A stretch of DNA of 64,000 nt from Planctomycetota bacterium (lineage in GTDB: Bacteria > Planctomycetota > MHYJ01 > WSZJ01 > JACPWG01). Made by a program: the position numbers and the translations under genes. Within the stretch, counting starts at the first letter, position 1. The number at the start of each line of letters is the position of its first letter. The notes below the pieces were generated by a model, which ran no database searches, was not told where the DNA came from, and saw only the letters and a program-made list of their open reading frames with translations. The DNA is taken from contig JACPWG010000004.1 in the NCBI GenBank assembly GCA_016197205.1, forward strand, positions 1 to 64,000. Direction: 5' to 3'. This document shows, piece by piece, positions 17,621 to 27,600 of this stretch.

Positions 17621-19992
17621 CGCATCCCGAGACCAGGGACCTCCGCGGCGCCGGAGGGGCGTGGGCGGAAGCGCGCCGTCCGACTCTGGCCGTGATCGGA
17701 CAAGACGTGCCGTTGCTCGGGGCGGGGGAGCGCGTCCTGGGCGGAGGAGGGTTTCTTCACCAGTTCCTGCCGGCGGGCTGCCTGGTCGGAGTCGCGCTCA
17801 CTCTCGATGCGGCCAGCCGCATCGAGTCGGTCGACGTCGAGCCCGCGCTGCGCGTGGACGGAGTGCGGGCTGCGCTCGGGCCGCAGGACACCGCGGGTCT
17901 GCGCTGGCCCGGCGGCGAATTGCTGGCGACGCGGGCGACGAGCCACGAGGGGGAGCCGGTCGCCGCGGTCGCCGCGGAGAGCTTCGAAGTCGCGATGCGC
18001 GCCCTCTCCCAGGTCCGCGTCAAGGCGCAGCGGGAGCGCGAGCGCGGTGGGTCGGGACGCGGGGGCCTGGCGGAGCGGGCGAGCATGCCCTCCACGGTCG
18101 CTCCGGTCGCGGGGGAGGCCGGGCCGACCTTGCGCTGGAATGACGGTGACGTGGCCGCCGGCGAGGCGGAGGCCGCGTTCGTGGTCGAGGATGTCTTCAC
18201 GTTCGAACCGGTCGCCGGGCCGCACCAGGGCGATCCGGCCTTCGCCGCGTCGTGGAGTCCGGCCGGGGAGTGCACGCTCTGGTCGCCGGGGCCGGCTCCG
18301 TTCGTGACGCGCGACCGGCTCGCCGCGTCGCTGTCGGTCGCCTCGGAGCGGATCCGGGTCGTCCCCGTGCTCGTGCCGATCGCGACCGCCGCCCCCGGCG
18401 GGGTCTGGCGCGAGGAGATCTTGGCCGCGCTTTTGGCCCGGCTCGCGGGCCGTCCCGTGGCGTGGCGGTCCACGCGCCGCGACGACGGAGGGCACGGGTC
18501 ATCGCCGGAAGTGACGCTTCGACTTCGGACCGGGGCCCGAGGCGACGGCACGCTGGCCTTTCGCGAGGCGAAGGCGCGGGTCCGGGCGGGGACGTGGGTC
18601 GCCGACGACTTTCGCACGCCGACCCTCCTGGGGCGCGCGCTCTTCCGCGCCTACCCCGTGTGCGCGCGCTCCGTCGAAGTGACCGTCGTGCCCGGCAAGT
18701 GCTGCCACCCCGCGGACCTGCCCGACGCGGGAAATCGGGAGGCCGCCTTCGCCCTCGAGTCCCAGATGCAGTCGCTTGCCGCGCTGTCGGGCGTCGACCC
18801 CGTGGCCCTCCGCGCCCGGAACCAGGGGCCACCCGCCGAGTCGGGCAGGTCAGGGGTTCACCCTGGCATGCGGGGCGTGCTGGAATGCGCCGCGGGCGCG
18901 GCGGAGGCGGTCGGCCTGCGCGACAAGCATGCGACGAGCGTGCTTCCGCGCCGGGTGGGAGAGAGCCGCGCGGTCGCGGGCACGGGCGCGCCCTCGACGG
19001 GGGCGGACGGCGGCGGCTTCGCGACGCCGCGCAAGGGCGTCGGCCTGGCCGTGGCCATCGCGCCAGGCGTCGAGCCGCTCGGCCGCGACGAGGGGTGCGG
19101 GGCCGCGGCCCTGCTCGACGAGGGCGGACGCGTGACGGTCGCGTGCGCCGCCGCGGATCCGGCTCGCGGCCTGGACACGCTCTTCGCCCAGATCGCCGCG
19201 GAGGTGCTGGGCCTGCCCGTCGAACGGGTCCGCGTGGTCCGGCCGGATACGCGGGAGGGCCCCTGGGACGCGGGCGGAACGGCCGCGCGGGCGCTCTGCG
19301 TCGGCGGGAACGCCGTCTTCGCTGCCGCGTCGGACCTGCGTGACCGGGTCGTCGCCTCGGCGGCCGGGCTGTTGGGCATTCGGGCCGAGCGCATCTCCCT
19401 GGCCTTCGGTAAGGTCTACGTGGCCGAGGATCCCACGCGCTCGGTTCCGCTCGAGGCGTTTCTCGCGCGCGCCCGGGAAGCGGGCGCCGGGTCGCTCTTC
19501 GCCGGCGCGGGCTCCTGGCGTCCCCCTGAAGAGTTGGGCGGCGCGGGGCCGGGGGGCTTCATGGCCGGGGGCGTCGCGGCCTGCGCCGCCGAGGTCGAGG
19601 TGGACACGCAGACGGGGCGCGTGCAGGTCCTGCGGCTCGTGGTCGTCGCGGACGTGGGACGGATCCTCCATCCGACGCTGCAGGCCGCGCACCTCGAGGG
19701 GGATGCCGCTCGCGCGCTTGCCCGCTCGCTCGCGTTGTCCGCGGCGGAGGCTGCCCGCGCGCCTCGCCCCGATCAGCTCCCCCGCGTGGAAGCGCACCTC
19801 CTCGAGGCGGCGGACGGCCCCGGTCCCTTCGGCGCGAAGGGACTGCTCGGCTGGGGCGGCCTGCCTGTCGCGGCCGCCGTGGCGAACGCCGTCGCCGATG
19901 CCGTGGGCGTCCGGATGACGACCCTACCGATCACGCCCGGCCGTGTGCGGGAGGCGCTGCGGAAGCATGGAGATTTGAGAATGGAGAATTGA
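17617..19992 (+). CDS. Molybdenum-hydroxylase large-subunit homologue (CoxL/XdhA-like), active-site motifs lost
   Basis: 791 residues with the domain order of the aldehyde oxidase/CoxL family: an 'a/b hammerhead'-like N-terminus ('SRIESVDVEPALRVDGVRAAL', 'EPVAAVAAES'), then the Mo-binding half ('FALESQMQSLAALSGVDPVALRARN', 'LFAQIAAEVLGLPVERVRVV', 'VGGNAV', 'VDTQTGRVQVLR', 'ANAVADAVGVRMTTLPITP'). Cofactor motifs are changed: GGGFGGK is 'GGVWREE', the FRGxG loop is 'DLPDAG', GQG is 'ARG', and GAKGxGE, which carries the catalytic Glu, is 'GAKGLLGW'. It is likely not a conventional hydroxylase. Coupled to the small subunit by ATGA. Confidence 0.75.
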   Translation: MTHPETRDLRGAGGAWAEARRPTLAVIGQDVPLLGAGERVLGGGGFLHQFLPAGCLVGVALTLDAASRIESVDVEPALRVDGVRAALGPQDTAGLRWPGGELLATRATSHEGEPVAAVAAESFEVAMRALSQVRVKAQRERERGGSGRGGLAERASMPSTVAPVAGEAGPTLRWNDGDVAAGEAEAAFVVEDVFTFEPVAGPHQGDPAFAASWSPAGECTLWSPGPAPFVTRDRLAASLSVASERIRVVPVLVPIATAAPGGVWREEILAALLARLAGRPVAWRSTRRDDGGHGSSPEVTLRLRTGARGDGTLAFREAKARVRAGTWVADDFRTPTLLGRALFRAYPVCARSVEVTVVPGKCCHPADLPDAGNREAAFALESQMQSLAALSGVDPVALRARNQGPPAESGRSGVHPGMRGVLECAAGAAEAVGLRDKHATSVLPRRVGESRAVAGTGAPSTGADGGGFATPRKGVGLAVAIAPGVEPLGRDEGCGAAALLDEGGRVTVACAAADPARGLDTLFAQIAAEVLGLPVERVRVVRPDTREGPWDAGGTAARALCVGGNAVFAAASDLRDRVVASAAGLLGIRAERISLAFGKVYVAEDPTRSVPLEAFLARAREAGAGSLFAGAGSWRPPEELGGAGPGGFMAGGVAACAAEVEVDTQTGRVQVLRLVVVADVGRILHPTLQAAHLEGDAARALARSLALSAAEAARAPRPDQLPRVEAHLLEAADGPGPFGAKGLLGWGGLPVAAAVANAVADAVGVRMTTLPITPGRVREALRKHGDLRMEN

Positions 19993-20404
19993 GATTTGGG
20001 GGAGGAGTGTAGCAGGTTGTGTTCGGGCAGCAGGCTCGTGGACCGTTGTGGAAGGCCGAGCAGGCCGTGCTTCAGGCGGACAGTTGGCTGGCATGGCTGA
20101 GGATTGCACCTGAGGATGTTGCTCACGTGGGCGAGAGTGGAAAAAATGCCTGGAGTGGCAGCCTTTTTTTTACACAGAGGCGCAGAGACGCAGAGGACCG
20201 CTACTTGGATGAACATCGTACGCGACCCCGCGGGTCTTCAGCCCTTACTCGGTTCGCGGGGCGCCCGGATCGCAATTCGCAATTTGCAATTTGAGATTTT
20301 GCAATTTGGATTTTGAAATGCGCGGATCAACGGTTGTTCACTTCTCCCTCGCCGGTCGGCCGAAACAAACCCCGGCCTGACCCCTCCGAGAAGGCCTGCG
20401 CACC
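19993..20404. other. Gene-free stretch with AT-rich repeats
   Basis: It carries 'ggagaattgagatttg' words immediately after the stop (the last codons of the upstream gene are already part of it), a 'cacagaggcgcagagacg' repeat at 20172-20190, and 'cgcaattcgcaatttgcaat' words at about 20269-20312. These short AT-rich word repeats recur at 54420-54510. No gene. Confidence 0.6.
20143..20171 (+). terminator. Possible intrinsic terminator
   Basis: An A6 run, a small stem TGCC/GGCA (about 20148-20159) and T8 at 20164-20171. The stem is short, so this is tentative. It would serve the molybdenum-hydroxylase-like operon ending 150 bp upstream. Confidence 0.35.
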
Positions 20405-23400
20405 ATGCCGTCCCCGGAACTACCTCCCGTTCCTGCCCCTGCCTCCGTCCCGCCCGCCCTTCCGCCCCCTCCCTCATCGGGCCCGTCTCCTCTCGCTCTC
20501 CTTCTCTTCGCCTTTTTCTTTTCGGGCGTGGCCGGGCTCGTCTACGAGGTCGTCTGGGCGCGGCGCCTCTCGCTCATCCTCGGCTCCACCTCGCTGGCCA
20601 TCAGCACCGTCCTCGCCGCCTACATGGCCGGGCTTGGGCTCGGGAGCTGGGCGCTGGGCCGCGCGGCCGATCGGGTCCGAAATCGCGTGCGCCTCTATGC
20701 CCTCCTCGAGCTCGGTATCGGCCTCTATGGCTTCGCGACTCCGTGGCTCTTCCTCGCCATCGAGGCGCTCTACCGGCCGGTCCACCTCTCCCTTCACCCG
20801 GGCCTTTCGCTCTCCCTGCTGGTCCGGTTCGCCTTCGCCTTCGTCCTCCTTCTCTTCCCGACGTTTCTGATGGGCGGCACGCTCCCCATCCTCTCCCGGC
20901 ACTTGGTCGAGCACGAGAACCGGCTCGGGAGGCGGCTCGGGCTGCTCTACTCCGCGAACACGTTCGGCGCCGTCGTCGGCGTCCTCGTCACCGGCTTCCT
21001 CCTGATCCCCGGGCTCGGGCTCCGTTGGACGATTTGGACCGCGGCCGGCCTCAACGTCGCCGTCGGGCTGTTCGTGCTCTTCCTCCGCAACGCGGGGTTC
21101 CTTGCCGGAGAGGCTGAGCCGCCGCAATCGACGACCGATCGCTGCGCGCAGGAGGCCGTCGCGCCGGCGTCCGCGCCGTCCGCGGCGCACCGCGCGGTCG
21201 TCCTGGTCTTCGGCGTCGCCGGCTTCGCCTCCTTCCTCTACGAAGTCGCCTGGACGCGCATCCTCGGCCTCGTGACCGGGAGCGCAACGAATGCGTTCAC
21301 GGTCATGCTCGCTTCGTTCCTGCTGGGGCTCGCGCTCGGGAGCTGGGTCCTGTCGCGCTGGATCGACCGGCAGAAGGACCTGGTGCTCTTTCTCGCAGGC
21401 ATCGAAGCTGCGCTCGGCGTCCTCACTCTTTTCCTGCTCCCGGCTTTCGGTCTCCTGCCCGACCTGTTCCTGTGGGCGTTCCCGACAATCCACGTCAGCT
21501 ACGCCCGGATCATGGGCTTCGAGTTTTTGATGGCGCTGGGCGTGATGCTGCTCCCGACGCTCCTCATCGGAGCGACCTTTCCCGTGGTCGCGAAGATCTA
21601 CGCGCGCGGGACCGCCTCCCTCGGTCGCCGCGTGGGGGAAGTGTACGTGGCGAACACCCTCGGCGGGATCCTGGGGTCGGTGATCGGCGGCTTCCTGGTC
21701 CTCCCGCTCCTCTCGTCGCCCGTGACGAGCCTCGTCGGCTCCGGCCTGAATCTTGTCTGCGCCGCGCTTCTCGCCGGCGTCGCGCCTTCGCTCGCGCCCC
21801 GCGCGCGGGCGCTCTTCGTCGCGGCGGCCCTGGCCTGCCTCCTGCCGATCCCCTGGGTCGGCGGCGCCTGGGACCGTGCGAAAATGACCTCCGGCGTGTA
21901 CGTGTTCGCGCCCCTGTACGAAAGGTTCCCCGAGGCCTTCGCCCGCGTGTCGAACAACGCCGACCTCCGCTTCTACGAGGAGGGGCTCAACTGCATCACG
22001 ACGGTGCGCGAGGACGAGGAAGGGACCCGGCTCCTCCAGGTGAACGGCAAGACCGACGCGAGCAACCGGAACGACATGGTGACCCAGAGCCTCTGCGCCT
22101 TCTGGCCGCTCGCGCTCGCGCCGAAGCTCGACGAGGTGCTCGTCGTCGGGCTCGGGAGCGGCGTGACCGCCGGCGCCGCCGCCCGCTTCCCGGTCGGCAC
22201 GCTCGACGTCGTGGAAATCGAAGGCTCGATCGTCAACGCCTCGCGCTTCTTCCGCGAGGAAAACCACGCCGTGCTCGAGGACCCGCGCGTGCGGCTCGTG
22301 GTGGAGGACGGGCGCACGTTCGTGGCCCTCTCCGAAAAAAAATACGACGCCATCGTGTCCGAACCGTCGAACCCCTGGATGGCGGGCTCCTCGTCGCTCT
22401 TTACGCTGGAGCACTTCCGGAACCTGGCCGCGGCCCTGAAGGAGGAGGGGGTCGTGTCGCAGTGGGTCCAGAGCTACGGCATGAGTCCCACCCTGGTCCG
22501 GTCGGTCTTCCGTACGTTCCTGGAGGTCTTCCCCCACGCCCTCCTGGTCGCGGACCCGGCGGAGACGAACGACTTCATCCTCGTCGGCTCGCGCCGGCCC
22601 CTTCCCCTGCGCGAAGAGGCGCTCGCCCGCTGGCTGGGGACCCCGGGGCTGCGGGAGGATCTCGCGGCACTCGGCTACGCGTCGGCCGTCGACCTCTTGT
22701 CGGCGATCGCGTGCCACGGCGCGGACCTGCTCGCGTACGCGGGGAATGCGCCCTTCAACACCGACGACTTTCCGCTCGTGGAGTTCGAGACCCCGAAGCA
22801 CCTCTACCGCGAGGCGCTTCCGGTCTACCTGGACGTCGCGGCCGCGGTGAAGGACCTGGAGCCGCCCGTCGTGTGGGCGGGGGAGCCGCGGCTGGAGGCG
22901 TTCTTCCTGCGGCTCGCCGCGCGACACGAGCAGGCGGGCCGGGTCCTGCTCGCGCTGGCCGTTCTGCGCAAGGCGGCGGCGCGGCTGCCGGCCTCGTCGG
23001 CCGTGCGGCTCGCGCTCGGGGAGGCTGCGCTTCGCGCGGCGCGGGCGGAAAGGACGCGCTCGGCGCGCCGAGGCGGCCGGCTGTCGCAGTTCGGCGCCGC
23101 CGGCGGCGCTGTCACCGCGGGGACCGAGGCTGCCGCGGCCGGCCGGCCCACGCCGGCGGACCTGGGCCGCGAGGCGTATGGGTCCTTCGCGGAGGCGGTG
23201 GCGCTCGACCCTGGGTGCGGACCGGCGCTCCTGCACCTCGGGGAGCTGGCGCTCGGCCGGCAGGACTTCGCGGAGGCGGAGCGGCGGCTCGCGGCCGCGG
23301 TCGCAGCGGGGCAGAAGGACGCGCGGACGACGAACAACCTGGGCGCGGCGCTCCTCAGCCTCGGGCGCAAGGCGGAGGCTGAGGCGGCGCTCCGGACGGG

Positions 23401-23578
23401 GCTGGGCGTGGAGCCGGAGAATCACACGCTCCTCGAGAACTTGGGAAACTGCCTGGCCCAGCAAGGGAAGAATGCCGAGGCCGCGGGCGTTTACGACAAG
23501 CTGCTGGGGCTGCGGCTCGCGCAGCAGGACCGGGACCGTATCGCGCGCGCGCGGGCGGGGCTTCCGGCGGGACACTGA
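20405..23578 (+). CDS. Membrane-fused spermidine-synthase-like protein with TPR tail
   Basis: Three parts. (1) A membrane domain of about a dozen helices (residues 30-500), with two similar halves each opening with 'F(S)GVAGLVYEVVW/FASFLYEVAWTR', as in the 'fused MFS/spermidine synthase' family. (2) A cytoplasmic aminopropyltransferase-like Rossmann domain (about 515-760) with 'VVGLGSGVTAGAA', 'DVVEIEGSIV', 'VVEDGRTFV' and 'YDAIVSEPSNPWMAG'. (3) A C-terminal TPR region (about 860-1050). The family is widespread in planctomycetes and acidobacteria; its substrate is not known and polyamine synthesis should not be assumed. pcm follows nine bases after the stop. In-frame A8 tract at 22335-22342. 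Confidence 0.85.
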   Translation: MPSPELPPVPAPASVPPALPPPPSSGPSPLALLLFAFFFSGVAGLVYEVVWARRLSLILGSTSLAISTVLAAYMAGLGLGSWALGRAADRVRNRVRLYALLELGIGLYGFATPWLFLAIEALYRPVHLSLHPGLSLSLLVRFAFAFVLLLFPTFLMGGTLPILSRHLVEHENRLGRRLGLLYSANTFGAVVGVLVTGFLLIPGLGLRWTIWTAAGLNVAVGLFVLFLRNAGFLAGEAEPPQSTTDRCAQEAVAPASAPSAAHRAVVLVFGVAGFASFLYEVAWTRILGLVTGSATNAFTVMLASFLLGLALGSWVLSRWIDRQKDLVLFLAGIEAALGVLTLFLLPAFGLLPDLFLWAFPTIHVSYARIMGFEFLMALGVMLLPTLLIGATFPVVAKIYARGTASLGRRVGEVYVANTLGGILGSVIGGFLVLPLLSSPVTSLVGSGLNLVCAALLAGVAPSLAPRARALFVAAALACLLPIPWVGGAWDRAKMTSGVYVFAPLYERFPEAFARVSNNADLRFYEEGLNCITTVREDEEGTRLLQVNGKTDASNRNDMVTQSLCAFWPLALAPKLDEVLVVGLGSGVTAGAAARFPVGTLDVVEIEGSIVNASRFFREENHAVLEDPRVRLVVEDGRTFVALSEKKYDAIVSEPSNPWMAGSSSLFTLEHFRNLAAALKEEGVVSQWVQSYGMSPTLVRSVFRTFLEVFPHALLVADPAETNDFILVGSRRPLPLREEALARWLGTPGLREDLAALGYASAVDLLSAIACHGADLLAYAGNAPFNTDDFPLVEFETPKHLYREALPVYLDVAAAVKDLEPPVVWAGEPRLEAFFLRLAARHEQAGRVLLALAVLRKAAARLPASSAVRLALGEAALRAARAERTRSARRGGRLSQFGAAGGAVTAGTEAAAAGRPTPADLGREAYGSFAEAVALDPGCGPALLHLGELALGRQDFAEAERRLAAAVAAGQKDARTTNNLGAALLSLGRKAEAEAALRTGLGVEPENHTLLENLGNCLAQQGKNAEAAGVYDKLLGLRLAQQDRDRIARARAGLPAGH

Positions 23579-23586
23579 GGAACTCC

Positions 23587-24252
23587 ATGGGGATCGACCG
23601 TCGGGCCTTCGCGGACGATCGTACGCGAATGGTGGAAGTGCAGCTCCGTGGCCGGGGCATCACGGATGCGCGCGTGCTGGCGGCTTTTGCCCGCGTGCCG
23701 CGGCATCTCTTTGTGCGCGAGGAGGACCGGGCCCGGGCCTACGATGACCATCCGCTTTCGATCGGGCACGGCCAGACGATCTCGCAGCCGTACATGGTGG
23801 CGACGATGCTGGCGGCGCTTCGCCTGGAAGGGCGGGAGCGGGTGCTGGAGGTGGGGACCGGCTCCGGCTACCAGACCGCGTTGCTGCTGGAGCTGGCCGG
23901 CGAGGTCTGGAGCGTCGAGCGGATCCCGGAGCTGGCCCGTCGCGCGGAGGCCGTGCTGGAGACGCTGGAGCCCACGCGGCTCCGCCTGCGCGTGGGGGAC
24001 GGCTCGGTGGGTCTGGCGGAGGGCGCGCCCTACGACCGGATCGTCGTGTCCGCGGGGTCGCCGCGCGTGCCCCCCTCGCTCGTGGCGCAACTCGCCCCCG
24101 GCGGCATCCTGGCGATCCCGGTCGGAGACGAGGCGGCCCAGGACCTGGTCGTGGTCCGCCGGCCCACGGGCGGCGGTCGCGTCACCGAGGAGCGTCTCTG
24201 CTCCTGCATTTTCGTCAAGCTCATCGGCGCCGAGGGCTGGCGCGTTTCGTGA
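23587..24252 (+). CDS. pcm: Protein-L-isoaspartate O-methyltransferase
   Basis: A SAM-dependent repair enzyme that methylates L-isoaspartyl residues in damaged proteins. The family pattern is complete: 'RMVEVQLRGRGITDARVLAAFARVPRHLFV', 'AYDDHPLSIGHGQTISQPYMVA' and the SAM motif 'VLEVGTGSGYQTALL', then 'VWSVERIPELA' and 'APYDRIVVSAGSPRVPPSL'. 221 residues, normal. Cytoplasmic. ATG 23587 follows GAGG and lies 8 bases after the previous stop, so it is probably translated from the same message. Confidence 0.95.
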   Translation: MGIDRRAFADDRTRMVEVQLRGRGITDARVLAAFARVPRHLFVREEDRARAYDDHPLSIGHGQTISQPYMVATMLAALRLEGRERVLEVGTGSGYQTALLLELAGEVWSVERIPELARRAEAVLETLEPTRLRLRVGDGSVGLAEGAPYDRIVVSAGSPRVPPSLVAQLAPGGILAIPVGDEAAQDLVVVRRPTGGGRVTEERLCSCIFVKLIGAEGWRVS

Positions 24253-24551
24253 ACCGCGAAGGCCGCGAAGGGACGACGAACCGCGAATTACGCGAATTTC
24301 GCGAAGGAGACGGGGCGATGAACCGCGAATTACGCCAATTTCGCCAATTTCGCGAATGGGGCTGTCCCGGCGTGAACCTCGGTCGCCGAGCCGTGGAACG
24401 CGGCACGCCCCCTCCGAAGCTCGCCCCTCCGGAAAAAAAAGTAATTAGCGCAATTGGCGCAATTCGCGGTTCGTCTCTCCGTTCGTGCAATTCGCGGTTC
24501 CGAAATCACTTGACCCCCGGCTCCGGTTCTGGTTAATTTGCGGTTTCTCGA
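24253..24551. repeat. Inverted AT-rich word repeat ('cgcgaattacgcgaatttcg')
   Basis: Two arms: 24253-24360 reads 'gaaccgcgaattacgcgaat' and variants on the plus strand; 24443-24505 carries the inverse ('gcgcaattcgcggttcg'). Between them lies an A8 run at 24433-24440. A related single arm is at 56625-56662. The arms could form a long imperfect hairpin. No gene; the tRNA-Pro promoter must lie near its right end. Confidence 0.6.
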
Positions 24552-24630
<79 letters not shown>

Positions 24631-24643
24631 ACATCCGCGAGCG

Positions 24644-24683
24644 GTGGCCGCGCCGCCCGCGCGGCCACGGCTTTCTTTTTTTT
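24644..24683 (+). terminator. Rho-independent terminator after tRNA-Pro
   Basis: A perfect 10-bp stem GTGGCCGCGC / GCGCGGCCAC (24644-24653 and 24659-24668) with a 5-base loop, followed by T8 at 24676-24683. It sits between the tRNA and the kinase start and should separate the two transcripts. Confidence 0.8.
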
Positions 24684-24689
24684 ACCGCC

Positions 24690-27600
24690 ATGCCCGACTC
24701 CCCCTCCACGCCGGACCCCCGCCTGGGCACGCCTTCCGACGAGCCCACCGTCGCCGGGGAGACGGCGCTCCGACCTTCCACGGTCGCTCCCTCCGGCGTC
24801 CGCGGTTCGCAAGCTGACGAGCCGCGCGGCGAGGCGTTCGGCCGCTACCTTCTGCTGGCCGAGCTCGGTCGCGGGGGGATGGGGGTCGTCCACAAGGCCT
24901 GGGACCGCGAGCTGCGCCGCACCGTGGCGCTCAAGACGCTCCTCTCCGCGTCGGCCCCCAGCGAGTCCGACGTGGACCGCTTCCAGCGGGAGGCGCGCGC
25001 GGCCGGCCGACTCCGCCACCCCAACCTCGTGCAAGTCCACGACGTCGGCGAGTGGGCGGGTCGGCATTACTTCACCATGGACTTCATCGAAGGCGAGAGC
25101 CTGGAGGCGGCGCGCGGCCGGCTCTCCCTGGCTCGCTTCGTCGAGGTCCTGCGCGACGCCGCGGCGGGTCTCTTTGCCGCGCACCAAGCCGGGGTCATCC
25201 ATCGGGACGTGAAGCCCGCGAACATCCTCCTCGATGCCGCGGGGCGCGCCTACGTCGGGGATTTCGGGCTGGCGAAGGAAGTGCGCGCGGGCTCCGGGGG
25301 GGAGCGGTCGACCGTCTCCGGAGCGGTGCTCGGGACCCCGCACTACATGTCCCCTGAACAGGCCGGAAGCCGACTCAAGGACATCGGCCCGCGGAGCGAC
25401 CTCTGGAGCCTCGGCGTCATCCTCTACGAGCGGCTGGCGGGTCGGGCGCCCTTCGAAGGGGAGGGCGTGGTCGAGCTGCTCCGCCAGATCCTGGAGAGCG
25501 ATCCGTCCCCGCCGTCGCGGCTCGCGCCGGGGGTGCCGCGCGACCTCGAAACCATTTGCCTCAAGTGTCTCGCGAAGGACCCGGCCCGCCGCTATCAGAC
25601 CGCGGAGGACGTGGGAAACGACCTCGGCCGTTACCTGGCCGGGGAGCCGATCCGCGCGCGCCCGACGACGTTCACCCACCGCCTTGCCCGCCGCGCGGCC
25701 CGGAACAAGCTCGCGGCCGGCGCGCTCGGCGCCGCGGTCTTGCTGGCGGCGACGCTCGGCCTCTACTTCGTCGCGAACCGCGCGCGGCAAGAGCGGCTGG
25801 TCCGGGAGCGCCTCGCGGCCGCGAAGGCCGCCGCCGGTCGTGGCGATCCGCGTGCGGCGGTGATGAGCCTCACGCTGGTCCTCGCGCTCGACCCCGCGAA
25901 CGCCGAGGCCGCGGCGCAGTTACCCTCGTGCGAGAAGGCGCTCGCCGCCCGTGCAGCCGCGGAAGCGGAGGAGCGGCAAAGCCTGGAGGTCGAGCGCGCC
26001 CGCCGCGCACGGCGCGAACGGGCGGAGCCGAACTACCTGAAAGGGAAGCTGGCCAGCCTGGAGACGGAGGGGGCGTTGCGGGAGGGGATCGACTATCTCT
26101 CCAAGGCCCTCGCCGTGGACCCCGATTTCGCGGAAGCACTCTACGAACGCGGCCACCGGCGCTTCCTGCTGCTCGATGCTGCGGAAGCGCTGGCGGATCT
26201 CGAACGCGCGGCCGCGCTCGGCCCGGGGGTCGCCGCGCACGCCCAGTACCTTCGCGCGCGGGTCCTGATGGAGGTCCTGCACGATGCGCCGGCGGCGGAG
26301 GCCGCGCTCGCCGAGCTGCTGCGCGTCGACCCGTCGAGCGAATTCGCGCTTGCGGGCAGGGCCCGCCTGGCGGCGATCGCCGGGCGAGCGGACGAGGCGC
26401 TCCGGCTCTGCCGGGAGGTGGAGAACGCCGGGCACGGCCTGGAGGACATCTGGATCGTGCGGGGGTACGTCCTGGAGCAGCCCGGCCCGGCGCGCGATCT
26501 CGATGGCGCGCTTGCCGCCTACGACAAGGCGCTGGAGCTTCGGCCCCGGTCGTTGCCGGCCCGGCACCACCGCGGCAACGTTCTCCGGGCGCGAGGTCTG
26601 CTGGACGCAGCGATCGCGGAGTACGACGCGGTCCTTCGCGTCAACCCCGGCGTCGTGGAGTCGATTTTCAGCCGCGGCCAGGCGTTCTTGGAGAAGGGGG
26701 AGCTTGCGCGCGCGGCGGCGGATGCCGACCTGATCGTCGCACGACATCCCGGCCACGCCCTCGCCTACGTATTGCGCGGGGGCATCCGCCTCGCCGCCTG
26801 GGAACTCGACCGCGCGATCGAAGAGTACACGCGCGCGCTCGACGCCGACCCGCGTCAGGTGTTCGCCCTACTCGGTCGTGGAAAGGCGCGCCGCCAGCGA
26901 CGCGCCTGGGCGGCGGCCTTCGAAGACGCGGAACGGGCGGTGGCCCTCGCGCCGCGTTTCGCGGACGCGCTCGCAGAGCGCGCGTCCTCGCTCCAGTTGC
27001 TCGGGCGGACCGCGGAGGCGCTTGCCGAGGCGGAACGGGCGGTGCAGGCCGACCCCCAATGCAGCACCGCCCATTTCGCGCGCGGCGCCGCGCTGCAGCT
27101 CGGCCGGGCGGACTTCGCGGGCGCCCTGGCCGAGTTTTCGAAGGCGCTCGAGCTCTGTCCCCGGAACTTCGAGGCGCGGTTCCAGCGCGGGATCGTGGAG
27201 CAGGCCCTCGGACAGCCGGCTGCGGCGGTCTCGGATCTCGAGCAGGTCGTGGCGCGCCAGCCGTTGAACGGGCTCGCGTGGGCGATGCGCGGCTTCGCGA
27301 AGCTGGACCTGGGGGACGCCGCGGCGGGGCGCGCCGAGATCGACCGCGGGGTCGAGCTGTGTCCGGACCTGCCGGACCCGCTGCGGATCCGGGCGGAGGC
27401 CCGCCGGCTCGCGTCGGATTTCGAGGGGGCGATCGCGGACTACGACCGCCTGCTCGCGCTGAACCCGAAGGACGCGGTCTCGCGGGCCAATCGGGGGATT
27501 TGCAAGTGGAAGCGCAAGGACCTCGACGGTGCGGCGGCGGACTGCGAGGAGGCGATCCGGACGGACGCCGCGACGCCGGCCGCGTGGTACACGCGCGGGC

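Noticed and set aside
20474..23575. Very long open frame on the minus strand opposite the spermidine-synthase-like gene
   Set aside because: Arg/Glu-rich translation without any domain, produced by the third-position GC bias of the real plus-strand gene.
24253..24510. Possible CRISPR array (regularly repeated short words)
   Set aside because: Repeats are only a few bases apart, variable, and without unique spacers or cas genes.
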